The notes: generated by a model from the sequence alone, not told the origin. A stretch of DNA of 64,000 nucleotides from Streptomyces sp. NBC_00464 (GCF_036013915.1 NZ_CP107900.1:124001-188000), one strand, 5' to 3'; shown: positions 51,697-60,670, numbered from the stretch's first letter. Numbers and translations: made by a program.

Positions 51697-52752
51697 TCAG
51701 GCCTGGACGTCTGCGCGTTCGATGCGACGCTGGCGCTCATCGGCGGGCAGGCTGTCGAGGTCGAACATCACCACCGAGCACGGCCCGTACCCGACGAAGA
51801 TTTCCTCGTACTCGAAGACTCCCTCGTCCCGGTCCAGCGGCGCCGACTTGAGGTCGACCATGGTCAGGGAGTTCGGGGCGTGGTTGGGGTGGCCGGCCAC
51901 CATCATGTTGGCGCGGGCGAAGTTCGTGATGTAGACCGTCTCGTCCCCGGGGTCGACGACGAGGCCGCGGGGCCCTGAGCCGACCGGAATCCTCCGCGTC
52001 ACCTCCAGGGTCTCCACGTCGACGACCACGATGCTGTTGGTGTTCTCCACCGTCAGCAGCGCGAAGCGACCGTCGTCGGTGAAGGCCACCGCCCGGCCAC
52101 CGTGGGAGCCGACCGGAATGTGCGTGGTCTCGTCGGTCTCGACGTCGATGACGGTCAGGTAGTTGGCCTGTGTGTTGGCGACGAACACGTGGCGCCCGGA
52201 CGGGGCGATGGCCAGGCTGTAGGGGTGTGCCTCGCGGTCGACGGGGATACGGGCCAGCTCCGTGACCTGCTCCGGATTCCCCTCGGGGCCGGAGAGAGCG
52301 CTGATGTCGAGCTTGCTGACGTAGCCGTCGCCCCACACACAGACGTAGGCGACCTGTCCGTCGGCGGTGATGCCCATGTGGCGCGGGTCGCGGCCGGTCG
52401 CGATCTGGAGGAGCTCCACGTTCAGCTCGAGGTCCACGACCGACACCGTGTTCGAACCCGAGTTGGAGACCAGCAGGTAGCGCTCGCCCGGCACGATGCC
52501 CATGCCGCGCGGCCCGTGCCCGACCTCGATGCGCCGTACCTCCTTGAGCGTGACCGCGTCGATCTCGGAGAGCGTGTTCTGGCTCGTGTTGCACACGAAG
52601 CCACGGCCGTCCTTGGTGAACTTCACCCCGCCGCGCGGGGCGTTGCCGACCGGGATCTGCGCGACGGTCCGGTGCTCGCCCGGACCGGTCTTGGCCACGA
52701 CGGAGACGACACCGTCGTCGGTGTCCGTCGAAAACAGCTGGATGTTCCGCAT
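51697..52752 (-). CDS. YVTN/YncE-type beta-propeller protein
   Basis: 351 residues from ATG 52752, with AAAGGGA upstream. Seven propeller units are visible, e.g. IPVGNAPRGGVKFTKDGRGF, IEVGHGPRGMGIVPGERYLL and IPVGSGPRGLVVDPGDETVY, each with the G-P-R/G core of YVTN repeats. There is no signal peptide, so it stays in the cytoplasm. Such proteins are binding or scaffold proteins; in a few pathways they act with oxidases. It lies directly behind a 2OG-Fe oxygenase gene and probably shares its transcript. Confidence 0.85.
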   Translation of the reverse strand: MRNIQLFSTDTDDGVVSVVAKTGPGEHRTVAQIPVGNAPRGGVKFTKDGRGFVCNTSQNTLSEIDAVTLKEVRRIEVGHGPRGMGIVPGERYLLVSNSGSNTVSVVDLELNVELLQIATGRDPRHMGITADGQVAYVCVWGDGYVSKLDISALSGPEGNPEQVTELARIPVDREAHPYSLAIAPSGRHVFVANTQANYLTVIDVETDETTHIPVGSHGGRAVAFTDDGRFALLTVENTNSIVVVDVETLEVTRRIPVGSGPRGLVVDPGDETVYITNFARANMMVAGHPNHAPNSLTMVDLKSAPLDRDEGVFEYEEIFVGYGPCSVVMFDLDSLPADERQRRIERADVQA

Positions 52753-52816
52753 GTGGTTCCCTTTTCTCCTGGTGTTTTTCTGACGGGCAGAAGAGCCCGG
52801 CACATGAGGGGGGCTT

Positions 52817-53512
52817 TCAGTCGAGGGTGTAGTTCAGGTTCCAGGCGATCGAGATACGCGTCGCTTCTTCATGGAACGTGGGAACGGAATGCCGCAGCCA
52901 GCCAGGGAAAATAACCAGTTCACCTGGCCTGCACGTAACCCGGGTACGGTGACTGTCACCGGCCAGCGAAATACCGGGATCGTAATAGTCCACATTGGGC
53001 CTGGGGTCAAGGAAATTGATCTCACACAGGGCTGGTGCCGTCACGTAATACACCGCCGACAGAGCCGTGTTGGGGTGGAAGTGCGCCTCGTGCCGATCCC
53101 CGGGACGGTAGACCGACGCCCAGCTGCGACTGGCCGCCACCCGCACCTGCCGGCCCCCGCCACGCTCCTCGCCCTCCAGGCCGGCAGACCGCTCGAACGC
53201 CTCGGACAAGGACAGGCCCGTCAGCGACTCCACAAAACGACCCGCAGCCGCGCACACCCATCGAGTCAGCCGCACCGCCGGCTCACCGCCCCACTGGACC
53301 AGCTCACCCGCCGTCTCCGTCTTGTACCCGAAATCCTTGGACAGCGCCCCCGTCCGCTCGAGGATCCGCTCCGTCAAAGGTGCAGTCACCTCATCCGCAT
53401 ACGGAAAGAACATCCGGGCCACCGGAGTGGAAAACATCTGGGAAATCGTCGCCTTCGAAATGCTCTCGGCAGGCCGCTCCGCATCCAGTTCTGTCGCACC
53501 CTGAACAGGCAT
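52817..53512 (-). CDS. 2OG-Fe(II) oxygenase (TIGR02466-like)
   Basis: 231 residues from ATG 53512, with GAGGGGG upstream. The double-stranded beta-helix core shows RHEAHFHPNTALSAVYYV, supplying the first His ligands (His144/His146), then PGELVIFPGWLRHSVPTF with the distal His208 and an Arg (219) for the 2-oxoglutarate carboxylate. This pattern fits the small putative 2OG-Fe(II) oxygenases. They hydroxylate or desaturate small molecules or peptides. The gene is followed by a beta-propeller gene and is probably controlled by the ArsR protein upstream. Confidence 0.8.
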   Translation of the reverse strand: MPVQGATELDAERPAESISKATISQMFSTPVARMFFPYADEVTAPLTERILERTGALSKDFGYKTETAGELVQWGGEPAVRLTRWVCAAAGRFVESLTGLSLSEAFERSAGLEGEERGGGRQVRVAASRSWASVYRPGDRHEAHFHPNTALSAVYYVTAPALCEINFLDPRPNVDYYDPGISLAGDSHRTRVTCRPGELVIFPGWLRHSVPTFHEEATRISIAWNLNYTLD

Positions 53513-53804
53513 GGATAACCCCCTCGTTCGGGCGTGCCGACCTCGAAGCGAACACGCTTTGAACAACGGCAATAGTCTGTTCTCTCACCCATCGCCCTGG
53601 CAAGCTATTCGAACCTGCTCAAAAAGGGCGCACGCCCGGCGCTCTTCAAATAGGCATTGACGCGCCCGCAAAGGGGTATCGAAAGAAAGGAATAAACGCC
53701 CCGGCGGGATCTCCTTGGAGTGAAAACGAACGCACCCCCGCACCAGCAATCCCCCGCAGCTCATCCGTCACACCGCTCCGGCCGGGTGCCATCGGGCAAC
53801 GGGT
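53513..53804. other. AT-richer promoter region of the oxygenase gene
   Basis: About 290 bases with several A-rich runs (AAAAAGGGCGC, AAAGAAAGGAATAAAC), lower in GC than the flanks. It most likely carries the promoter of the oxygenase-propeller transcript. No short peptide gene with a clear ribosome site was found. Confidence 0.4.
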
Positions 53805-54116
53805 TCAGGCGTCAGGGCCGGCAGCTGCGATTCCGCCGAGCAGAATCTCGCCCAGAGCGGCGAGCGCATGATGCACGCCGCCCCCGCTGCGCCGGGTGGT
53901 GATCAGTCCTGAACTCCGCAGGACCGTGGTGTGGTGGGAGATGGTCGCCGCGGAGACTCCGATGCCCTCGGCGAGCGCAGTGGTGGTGCTGTCCGGCCGG
54001 TCAGCCACTATCAGCAGCACCGCCGCACGCGTGGGCCCCAGAAGAGCAGCCAGCGCACTGCGCCCCGGCCGCCCGCCATAGGAGGGCTGCGGTCCGGGAA
54101 AGATCGGGCCGGCCAT
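53805..54116 (-). CDS. ArsR-type winged-helix regulator
   Basis: 103 residues. The winged helix contains LLGPTRAAVLLIVADRPDST, the recognition helix GVSAATISHHTTVLRSSGLI and wing TTRRSGGGVHHALAALGEI. The Cys ligands of metal-sensing ArsR proteins are absent, so the signal is probably not a metal. It lies within the cluster between the two propeller genes, 44 bp behind the second one. Imperfect inverted repeats upstream of that gene could be its operator. Confidence 0.85.
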   Translation of the reverse strand: MAGPIFPGPQPSYGGRPGRSALAALLGPTRAAVLLIVADRPDSTTTALAEGIGVSAATISHHTTVLRSSGLITTRRSGGGVHHALAALGEILLGGIAAAGPDA

Positions 54117-54160
54117 ACGCTCCGCCTTTCCGCCAACGCAGGGAGGGGGACAGGGACGAG

Positions 54161-55123
54161 TCAGGGCCCGGGCTCTAGGCAGCGGACCACCGCGACGCTG
54201 CTCGGCGCCCGGCCGGCCCGGACACTCTCGAACTGCGGCAGCCCGTCCTCGGTGGACAGATCCACACCATCGAGATGGATCACAGCCAGACCCCCCGACA
54301 GAGGAAGAGGGCAGTACACCGTCTGATCATCCGGATCGACCACAATCCCCGAAGGGCAAGGCCCTACCGGGATAGTCCGGGTCACCGACCACTCCAGGAG
54401 GTCCACCACCGCTATCAAACCGAGCCGTTCCAGCGTCACGAGCGCGAAATCCCCGTCGACCTCCACCGCACCACTGGGACCGCCGGGCCCGGGCAGGACA
54501 ACCTCGGTCATCACACGGCCCGAATCGAGATCCACCACCGGCAACCGGTCGGCCGTGCGGCACAACACCAGCCCCGGCCCGAGACGTGTCGGCAGAAGAA
54601 CGCGGGGCTGAGCATGCGCGCCCAGCGCAGTACGCCAGGCCACGGACACCGCATCCCAGCGGCCAGCCTGAAGGCCGGTCAGGTCGAGAGCGCAGACGGA
54701 TCCCGCTCCCTGCTCGCACACATACGCCGCCCGGCCGTCCCGCGCCATCACGACCTGCCGCGGCTCACGCCCCACCGCCACCCGGCCCCTCTCCATACCC
54801 GCGCCGATGTCGACGACGGAAACGGAGTCGGCCCCCGCATTGCACACCAGCAGGACCCCGGCGCCGCGGACGACGACGAGGCTGCTGGGAGCCCAGCCGA
54901 CCTTGATGCTGTCCAGCAGCCGACGTCGGGCCAGATCAACGACGCCGACCGAGTCCGACACGCTGAAGGAGACGAAGACGCGCCCCTCACCGCCCTCCAC
55001 CACCGAGACCGGCCCGTTGCCACAGACAACCTCCCCCGCCTCCTGATAGGAGGAAGCACCGTGCTTGAGCACGAGGGCGAGACGGCTTCCGAGCGGATCC
55101 ACTGCACACAGCAGCACTGACAC
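54161..55123 (-). CDS. Second YVTN/YncE-type beta-propeller protein
   Basis: About 320 residues. GTG 55123 is preferred since GGGAGG lies 5 bases upstream; GTG 55117 is close. The propeller pattern is clear: VCGNGPVSVVEGGEGRVFVS, IKVGWAPSSLVVVRGAGVLL, VAVGREPRQVVMARDGRAAY and IPVGPCPSGIVVDPDDQTVY. It is a diverged paralogue of the protein encoded at 51697. Both end with a similar stretch (RAGRAPSSVAVV here, FVGYGPCSVVMF there), so they probably arose by duplication and act together. Confidence 0.8.
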   Translation of the reverse strand: MSVLLCAVDPLGSRLALVLKHGASSYQEAGEVVCGNGPVSVVEGGEGRVFVSFSVSDSVGVVDLARRRLLDSIKVGWAPSSLVVVRGAGVLLVCNAGADSVSVVDIGAGMERGRVAVGREPRQVVMARDGRAAYVCEQGAGSVCALDLTGLQAGRWDAVSVAWRTALGAHAQPRVLLPTRLGPGLVLCRTADRLPVVDLDSGRVMTEVVLPGPGGPSGAVEVDGDFALVTLERLGLIAVVDLLEWSVTRTIPVGPCPSGIVVDPDDQTVYCPLPLSGGLAVIHLDGVDLSTEDGLPQFESVRAGRAPSSVAVVRCLEPGP

Positions 55124-55200
55124 CACACCCTCCCGCCAGCAACCGGGCCCGGCCACTGCAGGTGGGCCAGGCTGAACCAGCACAGGCGGGCTCTACCACC

Positions 55201-55262
55201 ATGAATCATGCATCAGTCATCTAAAGGATGAACTGTCTTGATTCATCGGCTATATGACTGAT
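55201..55262. promoter_or_regulatory. Nested inverted repeats in the divergent promoter region
   Basis: TGAATCA (55202) pairs with TGATTCA (55239) and ATCAGTCAT (55212) with ATGACTGAT (55254). The sequence is AT-rich and lies between the second propeller gene and the VOC gene. It is a good candidate operator for the ArsR protein. Confidence 0.5.
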
Positions 55263-55347
55263 CACGCAGCCTGGAATGGAGCGCTATATTCCGGTATACC
55301 CTGCCCACGCCACCCAGCCGACCGACCGACCCAGGAAGCCCACCACC

Positions 55348-55776
55348 ATGCCCCACACCACCAAAGCCCCCTCCCCGCCCCCGGCAGGAACCCTCCACCA
55401 CGTCGAAATCTGGGTCCCCGACCTCCCACGCGCCACCACCGAATGGGGCTGGCTCCTCGAAAGCCTCGGCTACACCCTCCACCAGACCTGGGACAACGGA
55501 CGCAGCTGGCGCCTGAACCACACCTACCTCGTCTTCGAACAATCCCCCGCACTCACCCACCACCACCACGACCGCTGCGCACCCGGCCTCAACCACCTCG
55601 CCTTCCACGTCCCGACCACCGACGAAGTCGACGCACTCACCGAAAAGGCCCTCAGCACCGGCTGGACCCTCCTCTTCCCCGACCGCCACCCCCACGCAGG
55701 CGGCACCCACCAGCACGCCGCATACCTCGAGAACACCGACCACTTCGAAATCGAACTCGTCGCCACCCACCCATAG
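55348..55776 (+). CDS. VOC-family protein (glyoxalase/bleomycin-resistance type)
   Basis: 142 residues from ATG 55348, with AGGAAG upstream; the longer start at 55276 lies in the promoter region. The betaalphabetabetabeta modules are AGTLHHVEIWVPDLPRATTE and RCAPGLNHLAFHVPTTDEVD, ending with AAYLENTDHFEIELVATHP. His in HHVEIW and Glu in FEIEL would be metal ligands. The fold serves as enzyme or as drug-binding resistance protein. Divergent from the propeller/ArsR genes and likely regulated with them. Confidence 0.85.
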   Translation: MPHTTKAPSPPPAGTLHHVEIWVPDLPRATTEWGWLLESLGYTLHQTWDNGRSWRLNHTYLVFEQSPALTHHHHDRCAPGLNHLAFHVPTTDEVDALTEKALSTGWTLLFPDRHPHAGGTHQHAAYLENTDHFEIELVATHP

Positions 55777-55868
55777 CCCACAGCCACGCCCGGGTCCGGC
55801 GATCTTGAGCGGCGATTCCCGGTGTGAGCGTGGTGTGGAGTAACCCCCCGCCCCCGGATGAACGAGGC

Positions 55869-55961
55869 CGCGTGGCGGGCACTCGACCTGATGCGCGCCT
55901 CGCGGACGGCCTCCGGGCCTGTGTCCATTGCCGCCCGGACACGGAACTCGGACTGCTGTAG
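55869..55961 (+). pseudogene. C-terminal scrap of a DUF6233 protein
   Basis: About 30 codons end in RACVHCRPDTELGLL and a stop, the conserved tail I associate with DUF6233 proteins (ACVHCRPDT). The rest of the gene is missing. Confidence 0.5.
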
Positions 55962-56029
55962 CCAGGCGCTTCCGCGCGTCAGCAGTTCAGGCGCCTACGG
56001 CCGGGCTGCCGCTTCCGAGGGATCGTCGC

Positions 56030-56224
56030 ATGGCCGGCGGCGTCTTGGTCTGGAGTCCGCAGCACAATGAGGACAGCACTCACATGGCTGTCCTGGTTGC
56101 CGATGCGGGAGACGGCCAGATCAGCTTCAACACGCAGAGCGTGCGCGGTGACGATGCGACTGAAGGGCTCGCAGACCTGCTGATGGGACCTGGGGGTGCG
56201 GAAGGTGCCGCGGTCGGAGCGTAG
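56030..56224 (+). CDS. Small hypothetical protein (64 aa)
   Basis: From ATG 56030 with GAGGGA 7 bases upstream. The product has MAVLVADAGDGQISFNTQSV in the middle and an acidic end (EGLADLLMGPGGAEGA). No family; weak evidence for a real gene. Confidence 0.35.
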   Translation: MAGGVLVWSPQHNEDSTHMAVLVADAGDGQISFNTQSVRGDDATEGLADLLMGPGGAEGAAVGA

Positions 56225-56376
56225 TTGCGGGCCGGAAGACGCCTGCTGCATGTCTGCTGGGGAGCGCAGCGCAGCATTCGTACGGCAGAGACGGCACACG
56301 AGTGCTGCACGTGTAGCAAGGTCCGCCTCACCCCGTGCAGCCGGCGGTCGATGCTCGGGGATAGCTCCACGCGGTC

Positions 56377-56760
56377 TCAGCTGCTACAGCTGGCGGGCCG
56401 GATGCTGCAGCGCGAGTACGCCCGCAGTGCGCAGTCAAAGAACACTCCGACGTCAACGCCGGAGTCCCGGCGCGTGACCTCGTACAGCCCCTTCATCGCC
56501 CCGAAGTCGACCACGACGGGGAGGGAGATCTCCTGGTGGGAGTCGGTCTCCACGTCCAGGTGATGGGCGAACCCGAAGCGATGGGCTCGGTCCTGCTCCG
56601 CTGTCACCACATGCTGGTGGGCCTTGCGGGCCGCCCCGAACCACCGTGTCGCGTCGTCCGTGCCCAGTTGACGACGATCGCGAGGAACGGGGTCACCTGC
56701 TCCGCACTCGCGGGCCAGCTGTCGGTCGGCGAGGCGACGGTGGGGCCTTCGGTCGGTGGG
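56377..56760 (-). pseudogene. Frameshifted gene remnant
   Basis: The minus strand reads EQVTPFLAIVVNW, then after a frame change LGTDDATRWFGAARKAHQHV, and on to HHLDVETDSHQEISLPVVVD and FGAMKGLYEVTRRDSG, ending at 56377. The shift is near 56665 and no start codon is visible. The conserved feel of each part implies a real gene now broken. Family unknown. Confidence 0.5.
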
Positions 56761-56840
56761 AATGGCTGGCGACCCCGGCCTGTTCGGTCAACAATGATCC
56801 GGCGGACGCGCCGACGGTGCGCCGCGCGGGAGAGGGTGAC

Positions 56841-58505
56841 ATGCGGGGGGCGATACTCGGCGGCCGCTACCAGTTACGGGAGCCGCTCGGCGCGGGCGGC
56901 ATGGGGACCGTGTGGCGGGCCAGTGACCAACTGCGCCGGCGTAGCGTCGCTGTGAAGACGCTGACGGGTTTCGTCGAGTCGGAGACCTCCGAGCTAGCCC
57001 GCAGGTTCCGCCGGGAGATCCAGGTGGCTTCGCTGCTGCGTGACCCGCACATCGTGGAGGCGCACGACTCGGGCGAGGCGTTCGTCGACGGACGTCCACT
57101 GCTGTACCTGGTGATGGAGGAGATCCCGGGTGAGCCGTTGAACCGGCTGCTCGATGCCCGCACCCCGTCACTCGCGGAGATCACCCGCTGGGGCGACGGG
57201 ATCTGCGCGGCGTTGTCGGTCATGCACCGGGCGGGGATCGTGCACCGTGATCTGAAGCCCGCAAACGTGATGATCGGCCCCGACGGGCACGCCACCGTCC
57301 TGGACTTCGGCATCGCCCGCCTGGAGGGCGAGGGACTCGACCTGTCCACCCTCACCCGTTCCGGCCATTTGGTGGGCACGTTCGCCTATATGTCTCCCGA
57401 GCAGGCCATCGGCGCGACCGCACTCGACGGCCGTAGCGATCTCTACGCCCTGGGCTGCCTGCTGTACGCAGCCCTGGTCGGCAGGCCGCCATTCTCCGAG
57501 GGACCTTGGCACCGCCTTCTGCGTCAGCACGTCGACGAGGCTCCCTTGCCGCCCGGAGCGCTCAGGGACGGACTTCCGGCCGCGTGGGACACGCTGGTGC
57601 TGGATCTCCTCGCCAAAGCGCCGGGGGACCGGCCGCCGAGCGCAGCCGCGGTGCGGGAACGGATCGCGGCGCTGCCCCTGCCGGTGGACGCGCCGCCCCC
57701 GCCGGTGGCGGCACCTTCCCGGAACGCGACGGTGATCGACCCGGACGCGATCACCTCTGATGCCTCAGCGGTCGTCGGCGTCCCCGCGAATCCGAACGAC
57801 CCGGCCGTGCTGGGCGGGGGCGGAGCGGTGATCCCCTCGTACCCGAGCCCCAGCCCGAACCCGAAGCCGGCCTCGGACTCAACCCCCGACCCGGCCCCCA
57901 CCCCCGCCCTCACCAGACCGCTGCCCGGCTCCGCGCTGCCCCCGCCGCGGGTGCTGTCCGGCGACGAAGTGATCTCGCGGAGCTTGACGACGCAGCAGTT
58001 GCTGGCCATCGGTGTGGTGGTACTGGTGGTGCTCAGTGGGCTGGTGACGCTTTCCCTGGTCGTCTCGGGACGCAAGGCCGGCCCGTCGCTGGGCACGGCC
58101 GGAATCATCACCCTGGGCGGACTACTCGCTGCCATCGTGATCGGCCTTCTCTACAGTGGCTACGTCTACGAGTGGCGACCACGCCGGGCCGAGCGGCGGG
58201 CCGCTGCCAGGAACCGGCGCGCAACCGCAGAGAAACCCGAAGCCGATGAGGCGCGGGCAGCGGCACGCGGCGCCGGAAGTCCCGCCCACCGGTACGCCCT
58301 CAAGGTCCTCACCTCGGCAATGCGGAACGGCCAAGTTCTGTGGGTGGCCTACGAGTTCCAGGGCGGGATCTGGTGGCTCCACCTCTACCCGCTCCGCTTC
58401 GACAACGGCGATCTGGTGGGGCTCACTGTGCAGTCGCAGGAGACGTACCGCATCGCCGAATTCCGGCTACGCGGGACGTCCCACACCCCACCGCCCGGCT
58501 TGTGA
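56841..58505 (+). CDS. Membrane Ser/Thr protein kinase (PknB-type catalytic domain)
   Basis: 554 residues from ATG 56841 with GGAGAGG upstream. The kinase domain (about 8-275) has the Gly loop LGAGGMGTVWRA, VAVKTL (Lys), the catalytic loop VHRDLKPANVMIGPDG, DFG in VLDFGIARLEG and GTFAYMSPEQ. A Pro-rich linker follows, then two membrane helices (about 386-409 and 420-443) and a C-terminal 90-residue domain of unknown type (WVAYEFQGGIWWLHLYPLRF). There is no PASTA domain. The ligand and substrates are unknown. Confidence 0.88.
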   Translation: MRGAILGGRYQLREPLGAGGMGTVWRASDQLRRRSVAVKTLTGFVESETSELARRFRREIQVASLLRDPHIVEAHDSGEAFVDGRPLLYLVMEEIPGEPLNRLLDARTPSLAEITRWGDGICAALSVMHRAGIVHRDLKPANVMIGPDGHATVLDFGIARLEGEGLDLSTLTRSGHLVGTFAYMSPEQAIGATALDGRSDLYALGCLLYAALVGRPPFSEGPWHRLLRQHVDEAPLPPGALRDGLPAAWDTLVLDLLAKAPGDRPPSAAAVRERIAALPLPVDAPPPPVAAPSRNATVIDPDAITSDASAVVGVPANPNDPAVLGGGGAVIPSYPSPSPNPKPASDSTPDPAPTPALTRPLPGSALPPPRVLSGDEVISRSLTTQQLLAIGVVVLVVLSGLVTLSLVVSGRKAGPSLGTAGIITLGGLLAAIVIGLLYSGYVYEWRPRRAERRAAARNRRATAEKPEADEARAAARGAGSPAHRYALKVLTSAMRNGQVLWVAYEFQGGIWWLHLYPLRFDNGDLVGLTVQSQETYRIAEFRLRGTSHTPPPGL

Positions 58506-58529
58506 ACGACCGCGCCTGGCAGGGCGGCG

Positions 58530-58680
58530 CCATGAGGTGATCCGGCTGATCACCAGCCTGATGGACCACAAGAAGTACCCGGCTGCCGACCTCGCCGAAC
58601 TGTACGCACGACGCTGGGAGATCGATCTCGTCTTCGACGAGATCAAGACCCATCAGCGCGATGCCGGGAGTCGGCGTCAG
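58530..58680 (+). pseudogene. IS4-like transposase fragment
   Basis: RLITSLMDHKKYPAADLAEL followed by YARRWEIDLVFDEIKTHQRD is the C-terminal catalytic Glu region of IS4-like transposases (Y-x2-R-W-x-I-x4-E). Both sides are cut. Confidence 0.65.
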
Positions 58681-58785
58681 GACCGGAGCACGGATATTGA
58701 TCGAGGTAACGGCAGTACCTTCCCGACCGTCGGCCACCTCGCTGCCTAAGAAGACATCTCATTTGGTCAGGTAGGGCTGTCGTTC

Positions 58786-59585
58786 ATGGTGGGGATCGTT
58801 GAGCGGCTGGTGCCGGATGAGTTGTGGGAGCTGTTCCAGCGGGTGGTGCCGGAGGCGCCCTCGCGGCCTCAGGGGGACGGTCGGCGTCGACGTGGTGATC
58901 GTGAGGTGCTGGCCGCGATCGTGTTCGTTGCCACGTCAGGCTGTACGTGGCAGCAGTTGTCAACGGCTTCGTTCGGGCCGTCAGGGGCGACGGCCCATCG
59001 ACGCTTCTTCGGTGGTCGAAGGCCAGGGTGTGGGCCAAGCTCCACCGCGTGGTGCTCGACGAGCTCGGCTCCCGGGGCGAGTTGGACTGGTCCCGCCGCG
59101 CGATCGACTCGGTGAACATGCGGGCCCTGAAAATGGGGGATCTGACAGGTCCGAATCCTGTCGATCGGGGCAAGTACGGGGCGAAGATCCACTTGGTCAC
59201 CGAACGAACCGTCCTGCCCCTTTCCGTCGGAATCTCGGGGGCGAACATGCACGACAGACAGTCAGGCCATGATCCCGCTCGTGCAAGGAATACTGCCGAT
59301 CCGCTCCCGCCGCGGACCGCGGCGCCGCAAACCCGAGAAGCTCCACGCCGACAAGGGCTATGACTACTCCCACCTGCGACGGTGGTTACGCCAGCGTGGC
59401 ATTCAGCAGCGCATCGCGCGCAAGGGAATCGAGTCATCACAGCGACTAGGACGCCACCCGTGGGCCGTCGAACGCACGATGTCGTGGCTCGCCGACTCCA
59501 CCGCCGCTATAAGCAAAAAGCCGAGCACTTCCCCTTCACCAGCATCGCCTGCACCCTGATCTGCTACCGCAGGATCACGTCCTGA
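58786..59585 (+). pseudogene. IS5-family transposase, multiply frameshifted
   Basis: Starts ATG 58786 with VERLVPDELWELFQRVVPEA and REVLAAIVFVATSGCTWQQL. The frame then changes near 59015 to KARVWAKLHRVVLDELGSRG and RGKYGAKIHLVTE, again near 59265 to KLHADKGYDYSHLRRWLRQR, and near 59490 to HRRYKQKAEHFPFTSIACTL. The DDE core (DSVNMRA..., DKGYD, VERTMSW) can be followed through all frames. Some IS5 members use one programmed shift; three shifts mean a dead copy or base-call errors. Confidence 0.75.
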
Positions 59586-59619
59586 TTCGCTGGCGTGGTA
59601 CCGAACGAAGGCCCTCGCT

Positions 59620-59937
59620 CTACGAGCCCTCGACAGGCAGCCCCGCCACGAACTCTGAAAGAACGGAGGTTCGGGGCGGCGCCTGCCCATGAAGGAACCG
59701 CTGGTAGTGGTCGGCGACGAGACGACGCAGGTCTGCCTCGGCCGGTTCATCACCACTGAGCTCAAGGGCGACCTGGTGCGGCTCACCTGTCATGTACAAC
59801 GGTCTGGCCAGGGCGTCGAACCCACAGGTGTACTCGTCGGGCATCTCCCACCATGCCTCGGCGGACGCTCGGTCCTGGAGGACGTACATGTAATAGTCGT
59901 CATCGAAGAGGATTACGGGTCCTATCGGTGTAGTCAC
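59620..59937 (-). CDS. Hypothetical protein (105 aa)
   Basis: From GTG 59937: VTTPIGPVILFDDDYYMYVL, then ASAEAWWEMPDEYTCGFDAL and PAEADLRRLVADHYQRFLHG. It is acidic with a Trp pair, and resembles small single-domain proteins near toxin loci, but I do not know the family. It stands alone between two IS remnants. Confidence 0.5.
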   Translation of the reverse strand: MTTPIGPVILFDDDYYMYVLQDRASAEAWWEMPDEYTCGFDALARPLYMTGEPHQVALELSGDEPAEADLRRLVADHYQRFLHGQAPPRTSVLSEFVAGLPVEGS

Positions 59938-60079
59938 CCGTGGAGTATGGCGCAACCAGCAGGTCAGATACGTGCCACAGCACAAGCACCAGCCCTACGT
60001 TCACGCACCAAATGAGATGACGTCCAAGCCGGACTCGCCCCAGCGACCCGTACTTCCGGCTCCTCGATCCGCGGCAAAC

Positions 60080-60304
60080 AACCTATCCCGATGCGGAAAC
60101 AAGCAGCTCAAACGGACCTTCTTCCTCTCCGCGTTCGCCGCCCTGGGCGACCCGGCATCGCGGACCTATTACGACAAGAAGATCGTCCAGGGGAAGCACC
60201 ACACGCAGGCCCTGCTCTGCCTCGCCAGGCGGCGGGCGAACGTCCTCTTCGCGATGCTCCGCGATGGAACTTTCTACGAGGCCCGTCCTGCCGCATCGAC
60301 TTGA
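60080..60304 (+). pseudogene. IS110-family transposase, C-terminal fragment
   Basis: The frame has RCGNKQLKRTFFLSAFAALG, DPASRTYYDKKIVQGKHHTQ and ALLCLARRRANVLFAMLRDG, the transposase_20 C-terminal region of IS110 elements. The N-terminal DEDD domain is absent. Confidence 0.75.
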
Positions 60305-60346
60305 GACCTTCTTGTCCTGCGGGCAGGTGCGTGATCAGCTTCGGAG

Positions 60347-60670
60347 ATGGGGGCCGAGGATTCCGAGCACATGAAACTCATCCACCGCTGGCTCGCCGGC
60401 GAGGTGGTCAACAGCACCGTTGGCATCAAGGTGACCGGTGGCCCATTCAACGGACAAACCAAAATCGTCCAGCTCGATCAGGACGGGCTTCCACCCGCAC
60501 GCCTTCGTGCTCGCGGCGGCAGCGGACAGACACCTGGAAACCCTGCTGCCTGGCACATCTACGAAGCCGTCCCGGCCCCCGATACTGCCGCCGGCTGGAC
60601 CTACAGATACGCCGGAGCCGACACGACTGACGCTTCCACCGAGGGCCCCTCAGGCACCCCCGCGGCTTGA
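60347..60670 (+). CDS. Hypothetical protein (107 aa)
   Basis: From ATG 60347 (or 60371, MKLIHRWLAGEVVNSTVGIK). A compact beta-rich protein: VTGGPFNGQTKIVQLDQDGL and AAWHIYEAVPAPDTAAGWTY. A degenerate copy of its first 90 bases lies at 35518. Function unknown. Confidence 0.5.
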   Translation: MGAEDSEHMKLIHRWLAGEVVNSTVGIKVTGGPFNGQTKIVQLDQDGLPPARLRARGGSGQTPGNPAAWHIYEAVPAPDTAAGWTYRYAGADTTDASTEGPSGTPAA

